64,000 nucleotides of DNA from Virgifigura sp964551315 (lineage in GTDB: Bacteria; Pseudomonadota; Alphaproteobacteria; Dongiales; Dongiaceae), in NCBI GenBank assembly GCA_964551315.1, contig CAZKCM010000002.1:62001-126000 (forward strand), given 5' to 3'. The position numbers and the translations under genes are program-made. Below, piece after piece: positions 47,255 through 56,510 of this stretch (positions are counted from its first letter, which is position 1; each line of letters begins with the position of its first letter). The notes under the pieces were generated by a model that searched no databases, had not been told where the DNA came from, and worked only from the letters and a program-made list of their open reading frames with translations.

Positions 47255-47400
47255 CATTGCGCACGCCCGAAACGGAAGGCGGGCGAATATCTCGAACGGA
47301 GGGAGACCGTACGTCTTTTGTCTGCTTGACGATGTTCGCCACCCTCGCGATGAATGGTACGGCTCTCAGGGGGGCCAATCCAACCAGGGGCAACTCGACC

Positions 47401-47892
47401 ATGAGATCCGTCTCTGCTGCGGTGCTGAGCCTCCTCGGCTTGGCCTGCGCGACCTCCGCGATCGCGAATGACGCCGTCAAGCGCGGCGAATACCTTGTCA
47501 GGATTATGGATTGCACCGGTTGCCATACGGGCGGGGCGCTCGTGGGCAAGCCCGATCCGGCGCTCTTCCTCGCCGGCTCGACCATCGGCTTCGGGGTTCC
47601 CGGTTTCGGGATCTTCTATCCGCCCAACCTGACGCCGGATCCGAAAACCGGTCTCGGTGAATGGAGCGAAGACGACATCGTTGCGGCGATTCGGACCGGT
47701 ATCCGGCCGGATGGGCGCGAGTTGGCGCCGGTGATGCCCTGGCGCTCCTATGCCGCGCTCACGGACGAGGATGCTCGCGCCGTCGCGGCCTATCTCAAGA
47801 GCCTGCCGCCCGTGCGCTCGGAGGTGCCGCCGGTCACCGGGCCGGACGAGCAGGCGCCCGCGCCCTATCTGAGCGTCGTTTCGCCGGAGTGA
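47401..47892 (+). CDS. small exported c-type cytochrome
   Basis: 163 aa. A signal peptide (MRSVSAAVLSLLGLACATSAIA) is followed by one heme site, MDCTGCHTGG (CxxCH). A methionine in APVMPWRSYAALTDEDARAVAAYLKSLPP is the likely sixth ligand; this block is typical of the cytochrome c subunit found with alcohol or aldehyde dehydrogenases. A periplasmic electron carrier. Heme attachment would depend on the ccm genes in this window. No dehydrogenase partner is adjacent. Confidence 0.92.
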   Translation: MRSVSAAVLSLLGLACATSAIANDAVKRGEYLVRIMDCTGCHTGGALVGKPDPALFLAGSTIGFGVPGFGIFYPPNLTPDPKTGLGEWSEDDIVAAIRTGIRPDGRELAPVMPWRSYAALTDEDARAVAAYLKSLPPVRSEVPPVTGPDEQAPAPYLSVVSPE

Positions 47893-47939
47893 CGGGGTCG
47901 GCCCGTCACGCGATCGCCGCCAGGCGCGGGCGGCGCGGC

Positions 47940-48036
47940 CTACGCACGCAAAGCGATCCAGCCGGGTGGATCGCTGGCCGGAAAGGATTCCTCGGAGGCG
48001 CGCGTTACCGGGTCGGTGTCGATCTCTCTGTCGCGC
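47940..48036 (-). CDS. small conserved protein with ESFPASDPP C-terminus, partial
   Basis: The minus frame emerging from the gap reads RDREIDTDPVTRASEESFPASDPPGW and ends at TAG 47940-47942. The motif EESFPASDPPxW is the hallmark C-terminus of a widespread family of ~60-90 aa bacterial proteins of unknown function. The N-terminus is lost in the gap. Confidence 0.65.
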
Positions 48037-48136
48037 NNNNNNNNNNNNNNNNNNNNNNNNNNNNNNNNNNNNNNNNNNNNNNNNNNNNNNNNNNNNNNNN
48101 NNNNNNNNNNNNNNNNNNNNNNNNNNNNNNNNNNNN
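48037..48136. other. assembly gap (100 N)
   Basis: Fixed-length placeholder. It truncates the dppF-type ATPase C-terminus on its right and the ESFPASDPP protein N-terminus on its left; apparent fusions across it are artefacts. Confidence 0.99.
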
Positions 48137-49072
48137 GCGGCAGCGCGGCATCGCCTTCGGGCAGCGCGGATGGAAGGGGCAGCCCGGCGGCGGCGCTTCC
48201 GGATTCGGAACGTCGCCGCCGAGCACGATCCGCTCGCGCCGCCGCTCCGGCTCTGGTTGCGGGATCGCCGAGATCAGCGCCTGGGTGTAGGGATGCGCAG
48301 GGCGCTCGTAGAGGTCGTCGGTGTCCGCCGTCTCGACGACGCGGCCGAGATACATCACCGCCACGCGGTCGCTGATGTGCTCGACGACGGCGAGGTCGTG
48401 CGAGATGAAGACGTAGGACAGGCCCAGCCGCTCCTTCAGGTCGGCCAGCAGGTTCAGGATCTGCGACTGGATCGAGACGTCGAGCGCGGAGACCGGCTCG
48501 TCGGCGATCACCAGCTTCGGTTCCAGCGCGATCGCGCGGGCGATGCCGATTCGCTGGCGCTGGCCGCCGGAAAACTCGTGCGGATAGCGGCGCGCTGCGT
48601 CGGCCTCGAGCCCCACGGTCCGCAGCAGTTCGGCGACCTTGCGGCGGCGCGTCTCGCGGCTGCCGATGCCGTGGATCGCCAGAGGTTCGGCGATGATGGC
48701 GCCGACCGTAAAGCGCGGATCGAGGGAGGCGTAGGGATCCTGGAAGACGAGCTGCATGTCGCGCCGGCGCGCCCGCAACGCCCGCGGCCCCAGCGCGAGG
48801 AGGTCTTCGCCCTCGAACCGGATGGCGCCGGCGGTGGGCTCGACGAGGCGCAGGGCGACGCGCGCGAGGGTCGATTTGCCGCAACCCGATTCCCCGACGA
48901 TGCCGAGGGTTTCGCCGCGCCGCAGCGTCAGGCTGACACCGTCCACCGCGTGCACGACGCCGGTGCCGTCCTTCGACCGGAAATGCTTGACGACCTCGAC
49001 GAGCTCGAGCAGCGGCGGCTCGCCGGACGCGGCCTCCTCGCCGATGGCGCGGCTCATGGGCACGGGCTTCAT
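48137..49072 (-). CDS. peptide/nickel-type ABC transporter ATPase (DppF type), 3' end cut by gap
   Basis: 312 codons are visible. ATG 49072 makes an ATGA overlap with the upstream ATPase stop; an ATG two codons earlier is also possible. Walker A GESGCGKST, Q-loop QLVFQDPYASLDPR, signature FSGGQRQRIGIARAI, Walker B LVIADEPVSALD, H-switch FISHDLAVV. The C-terminal oligopeptide-transporter extension has PGCPFHPRCPKAMPRC, cysteines that bind an Fe-S cluster in some DppDF pairs; the last part is lost. It pairs with the DppD-type subunit. Confidence 0.93.
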
Positions 49073-50052
49073 GCGCATGGGTTCCAGCAGGCGGCGTCGT
49101 GGTCCGGGCGGTGCGGCAGCAGCGGTGGCCGCTCGGCGCGGCAGCGCGGCAGCGCCCGGGAGCAGCGCTCGGCGAAGCTGCAGCCGGTCCCGCGCGCGCC
49201 GGGCGGCGGCACCATGCCCGGGATCGTCGGCAGCCGGCCGCCGCGCCGCCGTGCAGCCAGCCGCGGAGTCGCGGCGAGCAATCCGGCGGTGTAGGGATGG
49301 ACCGGCCGCGCGAAGACCGCGCCGGTGCCGCCCCGCTCGACGACGCGGCCGGCATACATGACGACGATCTCGTCGCAGGTTTCCGCAACGACGCCGAGGT
49401 CGTGGGTGATCAGCAGAATGGCCATGCCCAGCTCGCGCTGCAGGCGCCGCAGAAGCTCGAGGATCTGCGCCTGGATGGTCACGTCGAGGGCGGTGGTCGG
49501 CTCGTCGGCGATCAGAAGCCGCGGATGGCAGACCAGGGCCATGGCAATCATGACGCGCTGACGCAGGCCGCCCGAAAGCTGATGCGGGTACTGGTCGACG
49601 CGCCGCTCGGCCGCGCCGACGCCGACGAGCCGCAGGATCTCGATGCTCTTCTCGCGCGCCGCCGCAGCGCTCATGCCGCGGTGGAGCCGCAGGACCTCGC
49701 CGATCTGGAAACCAACGGAAAGGGTCGGGTTCAGGCTGGTCATCGGCTCCTGGAAGACCATGCCGATGCGGTCGCCACGCACCGCGCGCATGGCGGTCTC
49801 GTTGAGCGCCAGGAGGTCCGTGCCCTCGAACAGCACGCGGCCGCCCTCCACCCGGCTGGGCGGGGAGGGGAGAAGGCGCATGATCGACATGGCGGTCACG
49901 CTCTTGCCGCACCCGGACTCGCCGACGAGGCCGACCGTGCGGCCGGCGGGCACCGCGAAGGACACGCCCTCGACGACCGTGACGCGGCCCTCCTCGGTCG
50001 CGAAGCTTATCGAGAGGTCCTCGACCCGGAGGAGCGTCGATTCCTTGATCAT
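49069..50052 (-). CDS. peptide/nickel-type ABC transporter ATPase (DppD type)
   Basis: 327 aa from ATG 50052 (MIKESTLLRVEDLSISF). Walker A GESGCGKSV, MVFQEPMTSLNP, signature LSGGLRQRVMIAMAL, Walker B LLIADEPTTALD, LLITHDLGVV. The C-terminal region has the Cys-rich GTGCSFAERCSRALPRC block and a final Cys near the end (DAACWNPCA). It is encoded 53 nt downstream of the formamidase gene and overlaps the DppF-type gene by 4 nt. Confidence 0.94.
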   Translation of the reverse strand: MIKESTLLRVEDLSISFATEEGRVTVVEGVSFAVPAGRTVGLVGESGCGKSVTAMSIMRLLPSPPSRVEGGRVLFEGTDLLALNETAMRAVRGDRIGMVFQEPMTSLNPTLSVGFQIGEVLRLHRGMSAAAAREKSIEILRLVGVGAAERRVDQYPHQLSGGLRQRVMIAMALVCHPRLLIADEPTTALDVTIQAQILELLRRLQRELGMAILLITHDLGVVAETCDEIVVMYAGRVVERGGTGAVFARPVHPYTAGLLAATPRLAARRRGGRLPTIPGMVPPPGARGTGCSFAERCSRALPRCRAERPPLLPHRPDHDAACWNPCA

Positions 50053-50105
50053 GCCTCGATGATGGCCCTCGTGCCCGACCGGTCGACGCGTGAGGGCCGC
50101 GCCGA

Positions 50106-51050
50106 TCAGTTGAACACCACGCGCGGGAAGTAGAGCGACACCACCCAGTTCGGCTGGTCGACGATCTCGCTGATCCGCAGATCGGCGCAGACACTGCACA
50201 GCATGTAGGCCTCGACCGCCGAGAGACCGTGGCGCGCCGTCAGAAGGTCGATCATGCCGCTGACGGCGGCGCGTGCGCCCTCCATCAGGTCCGGCCCGAT
50301 GCCGGTCGTGACCTCATAGCCGTCAACGTCGAAATGACGGCTGACCGGACCCGCCGTGGTGAAGCGGGGGAAGGCGAGGTTCGCGCCCTTCACCAGCTCG
50401 AACTTGAGGGCGACGGTCATCGGGCTCTCGATGGCGGTGCCGCAGACCTCCCCATCGCCCTGGGCCGCATGGGTGTCGCCGACGGAGAACAGGCCGCCCC
50501 GAACCTCGACCGGCAGATAGAGCTCCGTGCCTGCGGCGATGTCGCGGATGTCCATGTTGCCGCCGACCCGGCGCGGCGGAACGACGCTGTGCTGCCCGGC
50601 CTCGGCCGGGGCGAGGCCGATCGTCCCGCAGAACGGCCGCAGCGGCACGCGCCCGCCGGGGCCGTAGAGCGACGGTGCAAGGCTCGCCGGATCGTAGGAC
50701 CAGAGATGCAGCGCCGGCTCCGGGAACTGGTCGGCGAGAAGCCCGAAGCCCGGGATGTTCGCGGTCCAGCCCCAGCCCGAGGGCTCGAACGCCAGCACCG
50801 TCACCTTGATCGCGTCGCCCGGTTCCGCGCCGTCGACGAAGACGGGGCCAGTGACCGGGTTGACCTTGCCGAAATCCAGCGCGGCGAGATCGGCGAGCGT
50901 CGATTTCGGGCCGAGCTGCCCGCCGGAGGAATCGATGGTGTGGAACTCCACCGTCTCTCCCGGCGCGACCGTCAGCACCGGCGGATTTGCGTTGTTCCAG
51001 CCGAAATGGCTGTTCGTCTTGTGGATCGTGTGGTTGCAGGTGGTGGTCAT
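50106..51050 (-). CDS. formamidase/acetamidase family amidohydrolase
   Basis: 314 aa from ATG 51050 (MTTTCNHTIHKTNSHFGW). This start directly precedes the conserved FGWNNANPPVLTVAPGETVEF block. The FmdA/AmdA family marks are DGAEPGDAIKVTVL, FCGTIGLAPAEAGQHSVVPPRRVGGNMDIRDI and SVGDTHAAQGDGEVCGTAIE, with the metal/active-site His and Glu residues in the last. These enzymes release ammonia from short aliphatic amides. Its placement inside a dpp-type operon, between the binding-protein and ATPase genes, suggests the transporter imports an amide or a molecule that yields one. Confidence 0.93.
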   Translation of the reverse strand: MTTTCNHTIHKTNSHFGWNNANPPVLTVAPGETVEFHTIDSSGGQLGPKSTLADLAALDFGKVNPVTGPVFVDGAEPGDAIKVTVLAFEPSGWGWTANIPGFGLLADQFPEPALHLWSYDPASLAPSLYGPGGRVPLRPFCGTIGLAPAEAGQHSVVPPRRVGGNMDIRDIAAGTELYLPVEVRGGLFSVGDTHAAQGDGEVCGTAIESPMTVALKFELVKGANLAFPRFTTAGPVSRHFDVDGYEVTTGIGPDLMEGARAAVSGMIDLLTARHGLSAVEAYMLCSVCADLRISEIVDQPNWVVSLYFPRVVFN

Positions 51051-51138
51051 CGATGCGGCTCCGCTGCTGCGGTTGAAGCGCGGAGACACGGAGGGCGGGG
51101 TTCCCTCCGTGTCTCGCTTGCACCCGCGCTCCCGTTTC

Positions 51139-52767
51139 CTACTGCGCGTCCTTCGCGTAGACGTAATCGTAATGCACCGGGATGTGCACCGGGTCGACGA
51201 ACAGCGCGGGCTCGCCGCCGATGCGCTCGGAGTGCATGGTGAAGCGCTGCTCGTTGAAGACCGGCGCCCAGGGCGCGTCCTCCATGATCTGGAGGAAGAT
51301 CGAGCGCCACAGCGCCAGCCGCTCCTCCGCCCTGGCCGGGTCGACGATGGCGTCGGCCTCCGCCGCCTTGGCGTCGAGCTCCTCGTTGCAGTACTTCGCC
51401 CAGTTCCAGCCGCCCTCCACGGCGCCGCCGCAGCCGAGGATCGGCCCGTAGAAATTGGACGGGTCGGGGAAGTCGGCGATCCAGGCCATGCCGCCCGACC
51501 AGATCATCGGCGCCTGGCCCTCGCCGCCCGCCGAGATCACCGAGGCCTGGGCCAGCGACTTGATCTCGGCCCGGATGCCGATTGCCGCCAGGTCTTGCTG
51601 GATCGCCTGCGCGATGCGCGGATTGGGATCAACGTTCATGACGTAGAGCTCGGTGTCGAAGCCGTTGGGGTATCCGGCCTCGGCGAGGAGGCTCTTGGCC
51701 CTCGTCGGATCGTAGGGATAGCCCTCGTAATCCTCCGCATATCCGGGCATGGCCGGCGGCAGCGGCTGGTTGGCGGGCACGGCGCGGTTGTTGATGATCC
51801 GGACGACGCGGTCCTTGTTGATCGCCATGTTGACGGCCCGACGGACCTCGACCTTGTCGAAGGGGGGCTTCGTCACGTTCATGGTGACGTAGCCGGTGTG
51901 GAGTTGTCCGCCCTCGACGACCAGGTCCTCGTTCGCCGGATCGCTCATCACCTGCACAAACTGCGCCGGCGGGATGCCGTCGCCCAGGATGTCGACCTCG
52001 CCGCGTTGCAGCCGCAGAAGCGCCACCGTCGGTTCCTGGCCGATTTCGAAGGTGATGCGGTCGAGATAGGGAACGCCCTCCCTGTAATAGTCGGGGTTCT
52101 TCTCCAGAACGAGACGCTGGCCCAGCGTCCATTCCGTGAGCTTGTAGGCGCCGGTGCCGACCGGATTCCGGCCGAAGTCGGCGCCGTACTCTTCCACGGC
52201 CTCCTTCGGCACGGCGAAGGAGAAGTTGATCGCCATGACGTGCAGGAAGGTGGCATCCGGCCGCGACAGCCGGAACACCACGGTCCGGTCGTCGGGCGTG
52301 GTGATGCCCGACAGTTCCTTCGCCTCGCCCGAGGCCATCGCCTCGAAGCCTTCGATCGTGGCGAAGAATCCCTGGCCGGGGCTCTGCGTCTCGGGGTTCA
52401 CGGCCCGCTCGATCGAATACTTGATGTCGGCCGCCGTCAGCGGGCGGCCGTTGTGGAACGTCACGCCGTCGCGCAGGCGAAAGGTGAAGGTCCGGCCGTC
52501 CTCGGATATCTCGTAGCTCTCGGCGAGGTCGGGGACGAGCGTCGTCGTGCCCGGCTCGTAGTCCATCAGCCCGTCGAACAGGCTCTTGATGATCGACCAG
52601 TTCTGCCAGTCATAGCCGATCGCCGGGTCGAGGGTGGAGATGTCGTTCTTGTAGGTGACGATCATCTCGCCGCCGGGCTTCGGCCCGTCCTGGGCAAAAG
52701 ACGCGGTCGTCGGTGCGGACGCAAGCAGCGCGAATGCCGCAGCGGCCGCCAGAAATGCGGACTTCAT
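51139..52767 (-). CDS. peptide-type ABC transporter periplasmic binding protein (SBP family 5)
   Basis: 542 aa from ATG 52767, with a signal peptide (MKSAFLAAAAAFALLASAPTTASFA). SBP_bac_5 features: GGEMIVTYKNDISTLDPA, PDLAESYEISEDGRTFTFRLRDGVTFHNG, NPVGTGAYKLTEW, then RAVNMAINKDRV and YPYDPTRAKSLLAEAGYPNG. It binds the transported solute, usually a di- or oligopeptide. Encoded between the permease and amidase genes in the same operon. Substrate unresolved; the neighbouring amidase argues for an amide-containing ligand. Confidence 0.94.
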   Translation of the reverse strand: MKSAFLAAAAAFALLASAPTTASFAQDGPKPGGEMIVTYKNDISTLDPAIGYDWQNWSIIKSLFDGLMDYEPGTTTLVPDLAESYEISEDGRTFTFRLRDGVTFHNGRPLTAADIKYSIERAVNPETQSPGQGFFATIEGFEAMASGEAKELSGITTPDDRTVVFRLSRPDATFLHVMAINFSFAVPKEAVEEYGADFGRNPVGTGAYKLTEWTLGQRLVLEKNPDYYREGVPYLDRITFEIGQEPTVALLRLQRGEVDILGDGIPPAQFVQVMSDPANEDLVVEGGQLHTGYVTMNVTKPPFDKVEVRRAVNMAINKDRVVRIINNRAVPANQPLPPAMPGYAEDYEGYPYDPTRAKSLLAEAGYPNGFDTELYVMNVDPNPRIAQAIQQDLAAIGIRAEIKSLAQASVISAGGEGQAPMIWSGGMAWIADFPDPSNFYGPILGCGGAVEGGWNWAKYCNEELDAKAAEADAIVDPARAEERLALWRSIFLQIMEDAPWAPVFNEQRFTMHSERIGGEPALFVDPVHIPVHYDYVYAKDAQ

Positions 52768-52829
52768 AGGCTCTGCCTCCCGTGTTGGCCCGGCGGCGTG
52801 GCGCCGCGGCAGGGCTTTGTCGGTCATTA

Positions 52830-53750
52830 TCATCGCAGTCTGATCCGGGGGTCAATCAGCGGCGCCACCAGGTCGGCCAGCAGGTTGCCGAGCACGATGG
52901 CGACCGCCGCGACCAGCGTTACCCCCATGATGATCGGGATGTCGATCCGCTGGATCGCCTGCCAGGCGAGCTGGCCGATCCCCGGCCAGCCGAACACCGA
53001 TTCCACGACCACCGCGCCGCTCATGAAGATGCCAATGTCGAGGCCGATCATCGCGATCACCGGCAGGATCGCGTTGCGCAGCCCGTGCACCAGGATGACG
53101 CCGCGCTCGCTCAAGCCCTTGGCCCGGGCGGTGCGGATGTAGTCGTGGCGCAGCACCTCGACCATGCTGGACCGGATCATCCGCGAGTACCAGCCGCCGC
53201 CGGCGATGCCGAGCGTCAGGGCCGGCAGCGCAAGGTGGGACAGCGTCCCGTAGCCGCTCAACGGGAACCAGCCAAGCAGATAGGCGAAGAGGTAGAGCAG
53301 CAGGAGCCCGACGACGAACTGCGGCGTCGAGACACCGGCGAAAGACAGCATCATGATGCCGCGGTCGGCCGTCCGGCCGCGGCGCGCGGCGGCGTAGATC
53401 CCGGCCGGCAGCCCGATCAGCAGCTCGAAGAAGATGGCGCCCGCCATCAGCAGCAGCGTTGCCGGCAGGCGGCTTCGGATCAGGGTCGAGACCTCCGCCT
53501 TCTGCACGTAGGAGCGGCCGAGGTCGCCTTGCGCCAGGCGGCCGAGATAGCTGACATACTGCACCGGCAGGGGCCGGTCGAGGCCGAGCTGGTGGCGGAT
53601 CGAGGCGACCGTTTCGGCCGAGGCGCTGCGGCCCGCGATCATCCGCACCGGGTCCGCGGGGATGAGGAAGGTCAGGCAGAAGGTGACCGCCGTGACGCCG
53701 AGCAGGATCAACGCGGAGGCCGCCAGACGCCGGGCGAGATAGCGCAGCAT
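52830..53750 (-). CDS. peptide-type ABC transporter permease (DppB type)
   Basis: 306 aa from ATG 53750 (MLRYLARRLAASALILLGVTAVTF), the canonical DppB N-terminus. Six membrane spans; the EAA-type loop is DYIRTARAKGLSERGVILVHGLRNAILPV. Its start overlaps the DppC-type stop by 1 nt. It forms the channel with DppC. Confidence 0.95.
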   Translation of the reverse strand: MLRYLARRLAASALILLGVTAVTFCLTFLIPADPVRMIAGRSASAETVASIRHQLGLDRPLPVQYVSYLGRLAQGDLGRSYVQKAEVSTLIRSRLPATLLLMAGAIFFELLIGLPAGIYAAARRGRTADRGIMMLSFAGVSTPQFVVGLLLLYLFAYLLGWFPLSGYGTLSHLALPALTLGIAGGGWYSRMIRSSMVEVLRHDYIRTARAKGLSERGVILVHGLRNAILPVIAMIGLDIGIFMSGAVVVESVFGWPGIGQLAWQAIQRIDIPIIMGVTLVAAVAIVLGNLLADLVAPLIDPRIRLR

Positions 53751-54598
53751 CACCGCCCCCGCTGGGTCGGGTCGAGGACGTCGCGGAGCGCGTCGCCGAC
53801 CAGGTTGAAGGCAAGCGCCAGCAGCATGATCGCCATGCCCGGGAAGAAGACCAGCCACGGCGCCGACAGGAAGTAGGACTGGCTTTCGAAGATGATGCCG
53901 CCCCAGGACGGCGTCGGCGGCCGTACGCCGATGCCGAGGAACGACAGCGTCGCCTCGAGCAGGACGGTCGTGGCGATGCCGAGCGTAGCCCAGACCAGAA
54001 TGGTCGGCACCAGATGCGGCAGGATGTGGAGGAACAGGATGCGCCCGTTGCCGGCCCCGAGCGAGCGGGCCGCCTCGATGTATTCGCGGGCCGCCAGGCC
54101 CGTCGTCTCGGTGTAGATGACGCGGGCGATCTGCACCCAGTTGACCAGCGCGATCACCATGGCGACGATCCACAGCGACGGCGCGAAGATCGCGGCGAGC
54201 GCGATCGCCAGAAGCAGCGCCGGGAACGCCATCATCAGGTCGGTGAAGCGCATGATCGCCGCACCGAGCCAGCCCTGGACATAGCCCGCCGTGACGCCGA
54301 GCAGTGTGCCCAGGACCACCGCGGCCCCGTTCGCCACCACGCCGATGATGAGCGAGGTGCGCGCGCCGTAGAGCAGCCGAGAGAGCAGGTCGCGGCCGAG
54401 CAGGTCGGTGCCGAGGAGGAACTTGCCGCCGGGCGGCACCGGCGCGCCCTCCAATGTCAGCCCGTCGAAGAACTGCTCGGCCGGGTCATAGGGCGCGATG
54501 ACCGGGGCCAGAACCGCCGCCCCGACCATCACCAGGATCACCGCCAGCCCGAACAACGCGAGACGGTCGCGGCGGAAGCGCTTCCAGGCAGAGGACAT
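53750..54598 (-). CDS. peptide-type ABC transporter permease (DppC type)
   Basis: 282 aa (MSSAWKRFRRDRLALFGLAVILVMVG). Family blocks: FLLGTDLLGRDLLSRLLYGARTSL and the EAA loop EYIEAARSLGAGNGRILFLHILPHLVP. It is the first gene of the operon C-B-A-amidase-D-F. Having the permeases before the binding protein is an unusual order for dpp operons. Confidence 0.95.
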   Translation of the reverse strand: MSSAWKRFRRDRLALFGLAVILVMVGAAVLAPVIAPYDPAEQFFDGLTLEGAPVPPGGKFLLGTDLLGRDLLSRLLYGARTSLIIGVVANGAAVVLGTLLGVTAGYVQGWLGAAIMRFTDLMMAFPALLLAIALAAIFAPSLWIVAMVIALVNWVQIARVIYTETTGLAAREYIEAARSLGAGNGRILFLHILPHLVPTILVWATLGIATTVLLEATLSFLGIGVRPPTPSWGGIIFESQSYFLSAPWLVFFPGMAIMLLALAFNLVGDALRDVLDPTQRGR

Positions 54599-54939
54599 GG
54601 AGGTGGCCGGACTCCATTCGGCGGCAGGAGGAACTCTGCAAGCGATCCTAGCGGCGGCGCCGAGGCCGTCAACGGCGTCGGGTGCGAGGCCGGTCCGGGG
54701 CGGCCAACCGCAGGCGGTCGCCCGTGGGGAACCGCCGCCGCGAGCGTGTGTTGGACAGACCGCCGCCGCGGCGCGCGCTGCCGTGATCCCGACCGAGAGA
54801 GCCGGTTGTGCGGGAAAGGCTCGCCCTTCTATTGTTGATCGCCGCCGCTACCGGCTTCCGTCCGGCGTCGGCTGTGGCCAGGTCGCCCGGCGGTGCCTGG
54901 ACGTGAAGCCGGATCCGCCGGAGCCCGACCATCGCATCG
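54599..54939. other. 341-nt divergent intergenic region
   Basis: Upstream region of both the leftward transporter operon and the rightward membrane protein gene, so it should contain both promoters. It is GC-rich with many CCG runs. I see no gene, clear promoter or repeat. Confidence 0.6.
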
Positions 54940-55959
54940 ATGCCGACACGCACTCCAACCACGACCACCGCCGCGCCGAAGCGGCCCACGAAATGGCCGG
55001 CCACGCTGCTGCTTGGCCTCGGGCTGATCCTCGTCTGCGAGGTCCTGCTGTTCGTCGACGTGGCCCTGCGCGACGGGGCGATCATACCCTACGATCCGCT
55101 GCCACCGCCGGAGGGCGCGCTGCAGACGGTGACGCGCTGGGTGGCGCAGAACATGACGCCGCTCTGCTGGGTCGGCTACCTTTTCGCCTTCGACGGGCTG
55201 CTGCAGCTTCAGGGCCGCCGGGGCGGCGACCTCTTGCGTGGCGGCGGATTGGACTCGCCGGTCCGGATCCGGCCGCGGCGGTTCGTCCTCTGCTTCCTCG
55301 CCAGCATTCCGATTTGGCTGGTCTTCGACGCCATCAATTTCGGCCTGCTCGGCGCCTGGAGCTATCACGGCCTGCCCGAGAACGATTTCCACCGCATGAC
55401 CGCCTATTTCTTCTCTTTCGGCGCGATCGTGCCGGCGATGCTGCTGGCGGCGGAATTCTTCCAGAGGGCGGGCTTGCGCCGCGTCGAGGGGCCGGTCCTG
55501 TGGCTCAGCCCGCGGGCGCAAACCGTGCTGGCGGCGGCCGGGTTCTTCCTGCTTCTGGTGACGCTTCTCCTCCGCGATCCCGTGGGGGCCGTGCCCCTCT
55601 GGCTCGCTTTCATCTTCCTGCTCGACCCGATCAACCACCGCTTCGGCGCGCCGAGCCTGCTGGAGGACTGGGCCAAATGCCGCTGGGGGCGGACGCTGGC
55701 GCTGCTCGCCGGCGGTCTGCTCTGCGGCTTCCTGTGGGAGTTCTGGAACTACTGGGCGACGGCGAAATGGATCTACCACCTGCCGTTTCTCGGGCCGTTC
55801 GAAACCCTGAAGTATTTCGAGATGCCGGTGCCGGGGCTTCTCGGCTTTCCGCCTTTCGCGCTCGAAACCTGGGTCATGTTCCAGTCCGTGATCCTGCTCC
55901 TCGAAAGGCTCGGCCTGCGCCGCCTCGCCGAACCGCTGCCGGACGACGCCGTCCTGTAG
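54940..55959 (+). CDS. multi-pass membrane protein, unknown function
   Basis: 339 aa from ATG 54940. About eight membrane spans. Distinctive conserved-looking stretches are FWEFWNYWATAKWIYHLPFLG and KYFEMPVPGLLGFPPFALETWVMF near the C-terminus, and WLVFDAINFGLLGAWSYHGLP in the middle. The pattern is that of a widespread uncharacterised bacterial membrane protein family. The Thr/Pro-rich N-terminal 18 residues may be dispensable, so a later start is possible. No operon partner. No function can be assigned. Confidence 0.8.
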   Translation: MPTRTPTTTTAAPKRPTKWPATLLLGLGLILVCEVLLFVDVALRDGAIIPYDPLPPPEGALQTVTRWVAQNMTPLCWVGYLFAFDGLLQLQGRRGGDLLRGGGLDSPVRIRPRRFVLCFLASIPIWLVFDAINFGLLGAWSYHGLPENDFHRMTAYFFSFGAIVPAMLLAAEFFQRAGLRRVEGPVLWLSPRAQTVLAAAGFFLLLVTLLLRDPVGAVPLWLAFIFLLDPINHRFGAPSLLEDWAKCRWGRTLALLAGGLLCGFLWEFWNYWATAKWIYHLPFLGPFETLKYFEMPVPGLLGFPPFALETWVMFQSVILLLERLGLRRLAEPLPDDAVL

Positions 55960-56060
55960 CAAGCGACCGCCCCGAACGGGCCGCGAACCGGGAACTTTCT
56001 TCCATTCGCACGGGTTGGAAGGGACGGATCGTTGCAACCGGCTTGCGCATGGAGGCGGTC

Positions 56061-56284
56061 ATGTTCGTCCTCAAAATTGCTCTGGCCTGTGCGCGCTACG
56101 TGATCGGGTTCGTCCTGCTGCTCGGCGCGGCAACAGCGATCAATGTAGGAATCGTACTCGGCTGGAATGCCTTGAGCCCGGACAGCTTCAGCCGGACGGT
56201 GTCCTTGGCCGTGGAGGCGGTGGATTCGGTGGCCGACCGCGGCGGTTCAGAGGGCAGCCCGGGTGTCCAGGGCCCGATTCGGCA
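56061..56284 (+). CDS. small membrane protein, unknown, 3' end lost in gap
   Basis: From ATG 56061 (MFVLKIALACARYVIGFVLLLG), with GGAGG five nt upstream; the in-frame ATG at 56049 overlaps that ribosome site and is less likely. One long membrane region (residues ~2-35) is followed by a polar stretch (SPDSFSRTVSLAVEAVDSVADRGG) that runs into the gap. Not recognised. Confidence 0.5.
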
Positions 56285-56384
56285 NNNNNNNNNNNNNNNN
56301 NNNNNNNNNNNNNNNNNNNNNNNNNNNNNNNNNNNNNNNNNNNNNNNNNNNNNNNNNNNNNNNNNNNNNNNNNNNNNNNNNNNN
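56285..56384. other. assembly gap (100 N)
   Basis: Fixed-length placeholder; it cuts the small membrane protein gene starting at 56061. The true distance to the binding-protein gene on the right is unknown. Confidence 0.99.
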
Positions 56385-56510
56385 CCCCTCACTGACCCGA
56401 TACCGGCAGGCCGACGGCGTTCCATTGCGGCCTGCCGGCGATCTCCCGAACCATCTTGTTGAGGATGGCGTCGGCGAAGCGCGTCTTCTCGTCGGCGACC
56501 GTCGGTCTGG

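Noticed and set aside
50755..53142. 795-codon open frame on the plus strand
   Set aside because: Antisense to the amidase, binding-protein and DppB-type genes; no motifs.
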